From contig NZ_JABGNA010000006.1 of the NCBI RefSeq assembly GCF_013149275.1, positions 372,001 to 436,000 of the forward strand: DNA of 64,000 nt, written 5' to 3'. The notes beneath the pieces were generated by a model, which was not told the DNA's origin, made no database searches, and worked only from the letters and a program-made list of their open reading frames with translations. The translations under genes and the position numbers were made by a program. Each line of letters starts with the position of its first letter. Positions within the stretch are counted from its first letter, which is position 1. This document shows positions 60,539 through 64,000 of this stretch, piece by piece. The DNA comes from Mucilaginibacter sp. SG564 (GTDB taxonomy: Bacteria; Bacteroidota; Bacteroidia; Sphingobacteriales; Sphingobacteriaceae).

Positions 60539-62269
60539 TTACTCTATAAAATAAACCTTCTTTATCTTATTGTTTTCAATATGATAAATGGCAATGGCAT
60601 CCAGTTGTTTGCCTTTGCCAAAGCCAGTTACGCGTTCGTGATCAATTATGGTGTTCCCTTTTATAATCCGGTTTTGTATTTCGCAATGGAGGGCCGGTAC
60701 ACGTTCAAAAAACGCAGAGTATTGTTTGCGCATGTTTTCTTTCCCTTTTCCTATAAGTTTATCCGGAAAGGTATATAGCTCCACATCATCAGCATAGGGC
60801 TCTAAAAAAGCATCAACATTTCTCACGTTGTAGGCGTTTAACTGGCGCTGCACCAGGGCCAGTGGGGTTTCTTTGATCAAGGTATCCGGCGAAATGACAT
60901 GACCTTTGTTGATCACCAGGCTTATTTTCTGCAGGTTGTCCAGTTGATCAGCAGGGTTGCCGTTCAATAATACCAAATCGGCTTTTTTGCCTTTCTCTAT
61001 ACTGCCAAATTCTTTGTCTTTACCAATAGCTTTGGCGCCGTTGATCGTAGCCGACTGGATTACCTGCCAGTTGCTCATACCTGCCTGTTGCATAGTCTTT
61101 AACTCCGTAAAAAGCGAAGAGGCATGTTGGGTGCCAATATTACCCGCGTCGGTACCGGCCGCGATGATGACGCCTGCATCGGCCATTTTTTTGAGGTTCA
61201 CCATCCGGATAGAATCGGTTGTCGCGGCGGCTTTTGCTCGGGCTATTCCCACTGCTTTATAACGACCGGTCAAAACGGTATCACCTAAATGTTTCAGATC
61301 GCTTATAGAGCCAATTTGTTTAGGATTGGCCTGGGTGAGCTCGGCATAAGAATAATCCTTTTTTTGCGCATAGGTACCGAAGTAGCCATCCATCACAATG
61401 AGTGTGGGGCAAAGCACTACTTTGTTTTTCTTGAGCAGGTTGATGAAATCGGTAGATACCACTTCGTCTTCTATCTCATGAACCAGGTAATCGCAGCCAC
61501 TCTCAACGGCCAGCTGAGCTGTTAATCTTTCGGTAGCGTGCACAGCAACCCGGAGGTGATTTTTATGTGCTTCGTCAATAATGGCTTTTACGGCAGGCTG
61601 GTATTTTTTTGCTTCTTCCTCTTTGTTTTTGCCCAGTACGATATACCATATCTTGATAAAATCGGGCCGGTGAGGTAGTTGGCCTTCCAGCAAATTAGTG
61701 GCCTCGGTAGCATTGGTAAACAGGTTAAATGGTTCCTCGTTTTTTAAGTTCTTGTATACTTCCGGCTCGTAGGTGGTTAGCAATGGTCCGGCCATGTAGA
61801 TAGCCGGGGCGTAACTTTTATTAGCGAAAGTATCGCGCTGGGCCAGGTAGCTAAAATTGGCTCCGGGATCAATAACGGTGGTGATGCCGGCACGGGTATA
61901 GCGGCGCAGAAAATCTTCCATGTGCTGGTGAGTCCAGGCTATTTCCTGATCATAGGGCGTATATTTTTGCAGGGCGAGGGCATCTGGGCGGGCATACAGG
62001 CCGCCGCTTTGGAAAAAATGCACATGCGAGTCGGTCAATCCTGGTATCAGGAATTTTCCTTCGCCATTGATCACGGTAGCGGTTCCGGGAATTTTTACGG
62101 TTGCCGGGTAGATACCCGAAATGATATCGCCGGTGATGGTTACCGTTCGTGCAGGTAGCAGTTTATTTTGAGTAACATCAACCAGGGTTACATTTGTAAT
62201 ATAGGTTTGGCAAAATCCGGGCAGGGCCCAAATACATGCAATGCAGAACAGAGCGAATTTGATTTTCAT
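60539..62269 (-). CDS. Secreted amidohydrolase with C-terminal SnoaL-like domain
   Basis: This 576-residue protein has a signal peptide ending in FCQ. The metal-dependent amidohydrolase has HVH (His82, His84 in LTDSHVHFF), RVAVHATE, VHEIEDE and AAGTDAGN with the catalytic Asp. The last 110 residues form an NTF2/SnoaL-like fold (RQLNAYNVRNVDAFLEPYAD...). It would be an imidazolonepropionase- or prolidase-type hydrolase in the periplasm. Its upstream region shares a 142-bp module and hairpin with the surface-antigen gene. Confidence 0.87.
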   Translation of the reverse strand: MKIKFALFCIACIWALPGFCQTYITNVTLVDVTQNKLLPARTVTITGDIISGIYPATVKIPGTATVINGEGKFLIPGLTDSHVHFFQSGGLYARPDALALQKYTPYDQEIAWTHQHMEDFLRRYTRAGITTVIDPGANFSYLAQRDTFANKSYAPAIYMAGPLLTTYEPEVYKNLKNEEPFNLFTNATEATNLLEGQLPHRPDFIKIWYIVLGKNKEEEAKKYQPAVKAIIDEAHKNHLRVAVHATERLTAQLAVESGCDYLVHEIEDEVVSTDFINLLKKNKVVLCPTLIVMDGYFGTYAQKKDYSYAELTQANPKQIGSISDLKHLGDTVLTGRYKAVGIARAKAAATTDSIRMVNLKKMADAGVIIAAGTDAGNIGTQHASSLFTELKTMQQAGMSNWQVIQSATINGAKAIGKDKEFGSIEKGKKADLVLLNGNPADQLDNLQKISLVINKGHVISPDTLIKETPLALVQRQLNAYNVRNVDAFLEPYADDVELYTFPDKLIGKGKENMRKQYSAFFERVPALHCEIQNRIIKGNTIIDHERVTGFGKGKQLDAIAIYHIENNKIKKVYFIE

Positions 62270-62371
62270 AGGTTTTTATTTAGGTAAGATAGATGGCAGA
62301 TGCTAATTTAATATTTATAAAACAGATGTAGTAACGGGTGACGGAATTACCCGGAGGGAGGCTGTTAAAAA

Positions 62372-62513
62372 ACTTTTTAAACCTCAAATTTTAACACTTT
62401 TTTAGTAAAAAACAGGGTGAAAACGATTCGCTTTTGACCATTTTAACTAAATTTTAACGCCATTTTAACACTTTTTAACAAATTTTTGATGGGTTTTTAA
62501 AACTTTAAAAAGT
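62372..62513 (-). promoter_or_regulatory. AT-rich module B with four phased TTTTAAC boxes
   Basis: This 142-bp tract is bounded by ACTTTTTAAA and TTTAAAAAGT. TTTTAAC starts at 62441, 62452, 62463 and 62473, that is at 11, 11 and 10 base steps, with another at 62389. In gene direction these read GTTAAAA. Such helical phasing is the pattern bound by OmpR/PhoB regulators. It is 103 bases before the amidohydrolase ATG. Confidence 0.65.
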
Positions 62514-62585
62514 AAGAAATAATTGATTGTCAAATAACTCTATGTCAAGTAGTCGGTTTTTGAGCTGTTTTTCTCTTAAACCAAA

Positions 62586-62660
62586 CAGCCCGGTTTCCTG
62601 ATGAAAGGAGACCGGGCTGTTGGTTGATATAAATGTACGGAAAATTGGGGTAAGGTTTGG
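62586..62660 (-). repeat. GC-hairpin element, copy 3
   Basis: The stem CAGCCCGGTTTCC (62586-62598) pairs with GGAGACCGGGCTG (62607-62619). The lower stem bases differ from copies 1 and 2 (TCC/GGA instead of AGC/GCT) but stay paired. The flanking TGATATAAATGTACG tail is conserved. It is 160 bases after the deacetylase gene and could serve as its terminator. Confidence 0.7.
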
Positions 62661-62702
62661 TGACGGGGCTTTGCGTTGTTGAACGAAGAGGATGAAGTTC
62701 GG

Positions 62703-62789
62703 GCGTCATTGCGTAGCGTGGCAATCCCCGACTTATAGAGACGCTCTGCCAATTGGGGATTGCCACGTTGTTCCTCCTCGCAATGACGC
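62703..62789. repeat. Inverted repeat before the deacetylase stop
   Basis: Arms at 62703-62729 and 62755-62789 share GCGTCATTGCG and GGCAATCCCC with a small insertion in the right arm. The CAATGACG word also occurs at 34845. It is a further member of the intergenic palindrome set. Confidence 0.65.
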
Positions 62790-62819
62790 GTTTTTTAAAA
62801 TAGGCGGTGTGGCTAATTT

Positions 62820-63818
62820 TCAATTACTCCCCTCAAACTCCTCCTCCACACTCTCTCTTAAATCATACAGCAGCCATTGTTTTTTGGCGATGGAGCCGGC
62901 TTCGGATTTCAATAGTTTGATAAAATCATTTACGCCGGTGGGTTCGTTGCCATTGCCGTGGATGAGTACAATACTGCCGGCTTGTGGTTGCTGCCCTTTG
63001 GCCAGCCAGGCATCGGTGCCAATGGGGATGAGGCCATAATCGGTGAGTTTATACACCAGTTGCTGATCGGATACCAAACCCGGGAACCTGAAAAATACCG
63101 ACGGCAGCAAACCGTTTTTGAGCATGGCCTTTTCGGTTTCCAGTATCTCGTAGTTCATATCGGTACCGGGTTCCAGCAAAAAGTTTTCTTTGAGCGGGGC
63201 TTTGGCACTTACCCGGTGATTGAAAGAATGGTTGATCCAGGTGATATAGATCTCGCGTTTGGCCTGCATTTGCTTGAGCCATTCCAGGTCCTGCGGGTGC
63301 TGCCGCATCCACACGCCGGTAACCGAGAGGGCGATGGGCGCCGGCCGCTCCACTTTCTGAAATTCCGTAAAAATGTCGGTAAATATGCGCCTGTCGAGCG
63401 GGCGGTGTGAAGGGCAAAGATCAGCGGTTAAACTAATACCTGTTTCTTTGGGGATACCGCTTTCAATGCCCGCGTCTTGCAGGGCTACGGATTGTTTTTC
63501 GGCTTTGCGCAGCGCTTTCTGGTAAGGTGTGCTTTTGAAAAAGTCGCGCGCCTCGGTAATGGTCATGGGTTTCACCTGGTAAAAGCCGGGTTCATCAATT
63601 TTGGTCACCAGCGTTTGCGGGTTCACCAACAGGTAATAGGTTTTGCCTTCGTTTTCAAACTGGCGCAGTATCATCCAATCCTGCGGGGCATGATGCGCCC
63701 AGCCGTAAAAAGGTTTGTAGTTTTCTATTTTACGATAGTTGGCTTGCGCGGCGGCTTTGTATTGTAAACCACTTAAAATTAATATTGCGAGCAGGTATTT
63801 AAGCAGGGGTTTGTTCAT
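62820..63818 (-). CDS. Secreted NodB-like polysaccharide deacetylase
   Basis: This 332-residue protein has a signal peptide ending near AAAQ. The NodB fold is recognisable by SLTADLCPS (Asp133) and the HSxxH motif NHSFNH (His197, His201), with a late IVLIHGNGNEP. The usual Asp-Asp pair is reduced to Asp-Leu, so metal binding or activity may differ. Its start overlaps the previous partial gene by 20 bases, suggesting translational coupling with that membrane protein. Confidence 0.8.
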   Translation of the reverse strand: MNKPLLKYLLAILILSGLQYKAAAQANYRKIENYKPFYGWAHHAPQDWMILRQFENEGKTYYLLVNPQTLVTKIDEPGFYQVKPMTITEARDFFKSTPYQKALRKAEKQSVALQDAGIESGIPKETGISLTADLCPSHRPLDRRIFTDIFTEFQKVERPAPIALSVTGVWMRQHPQDLEWLKQMQAKREIYITWINHSFNHRVSAKAPLKENFLLEPGTDMNYEILETEKAMLKNGLLPSVFFRFPGLVSDQQLVYKLTDYGLIPIGTDAWLAKGQQPQAGSIVLIHGNGNEPTGVNDFIKLLKSEAGSIAKKQWLLYDLRESVEEEFEGSN

Positions 63819-64000
63819 TTTTATTCGAATTCCAGTTTTTGCCGGTAAGTATAGCGGTTATTACCAATATCAGCATAAAAACTATAAAAATAGCAGGAGT
63901 AATTTGCTTAAAGTGTTTAATGATATCGGCGTATTGACCAAATTTAGGGTAAGGTATTGGTGTTGCATTGGGAGAATTATAGAAGCGTCGTGGAGAGGTA
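63799..64000 (-). CDS. C-terminal part of a membrane protein, cut by window edge
   Basis: An open frame enters from the right edge and stops at 63799-63801. The 66 visible residues include RRFYNSPNATPIPYPKFG and one strong membrane helix (AIFIVFMLILVITAILTG) close to the C-terminus. No family can be named from this fragment. The 20-base overlap with the deacetylase start suggests an operon, perhaps for envelope polysaccharide. Confidence 0.6.
   Translation of the reverse strand, partial: TSPRRFYNSPNATPIPYPKFGQYADIIKHFKQITPAIFIVFMLILVITAILTGKNWNSNKNEQTPA

Larger units (their letters stand above)
62270..62819. other. 550-bp intergenic region with shared control module
   Basis: The gap holds AT-rich module B (62372-62513), the third GC-hairpin element (62586-62660) and an inverted repeat (62703-62789). 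The first two repeat the order and the 73-base spacing seen at 22233-22522. No coding sequence is supported. Confidence 0.7.

Overview
The window reads as chromosome of a member of the Bacteroidota, most likely Sphingobacteriaceae and close to Mucilaginibacter or Pedobacter. The clues are promoter-like pairs of the phylum type (TTTG, about 19 bases, then TAnnTTTG, e.g. 29662-29692), scarce Shine-Dalgarno sequences, a DUF3127 SSB-like protein, a SusC-plug-like tail on an M56 peptidase, and large orphan FtsX/MacB permeases. The genus is inferred from gene style only; no rRNA or tRNA gene was found.

Layout. 1-5412: a type III polyketide synthase operon (PKS, FAD oxidoreductase, methyltransferase, then a sensor kinase cut by the window edge) next to a YceI-like lipid-binding protein and a divergent UbiA prenyltransferase; together they look like a lipid, quinone or meroterpenoid pathway. 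5416-10215: porin, HD hydrolase, small XRE regulator, secreted protein, THUMP RNA methyltransferase and SSB-like DUF3127 protein. 10473-13096: a two-component system with phased GTTAAAA boxes upstream. 13120-20736: M28 peptidase, beta-CASP nuclease, a BlaI/M56 pair with an unusual domain fusion, a 45-residue lysine-rich protein and an SPW membrane protein. 20841-22127: a surface-antigen barrel.

22745-25231 is a probable transferred drug-efflux operon (XRE-pentapeptide regulator, DrrA-like ATPase, DrrB-like permease) lying between two 85-bp direct repeats. 25459-29049 carries a chromate module: ChrA, a Tat-exported DUF1259 protein and a regulator fusing a ChrB domain to an AraC DNA-binding domain. 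29747-34818 is the housekeeping block rplM-rpsI-rpsB-tsf-nagA-pyrH, followed by a convergent M1 aminopeptidase.

37715-52464 is a tandem array of six double-MacB permeases with no ATPase, followed 11 bases later by a three-domain esterase. 54120-64000 has bacilliredoxin, an M23 peptidase/bactofilin pair, ahcY, small membrane proteins with a TetR regulator and three matching operators, a class C serine hydrolase, an amidohydrolase-SnoaL fusion, a NodB-like deacetylase and a partial membrane protein.

Between genes the window is rich in structure. A GC-rich hairpin element is present three times with compensating stem changes. A 141/142-bp AT-rich module sits at almost the same distance upstream of two unrelated genes. 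A roughly 100-bp leader occurs both before the porin and before blaI. Many intergenic gaps hold long imperfect inverted repeats.
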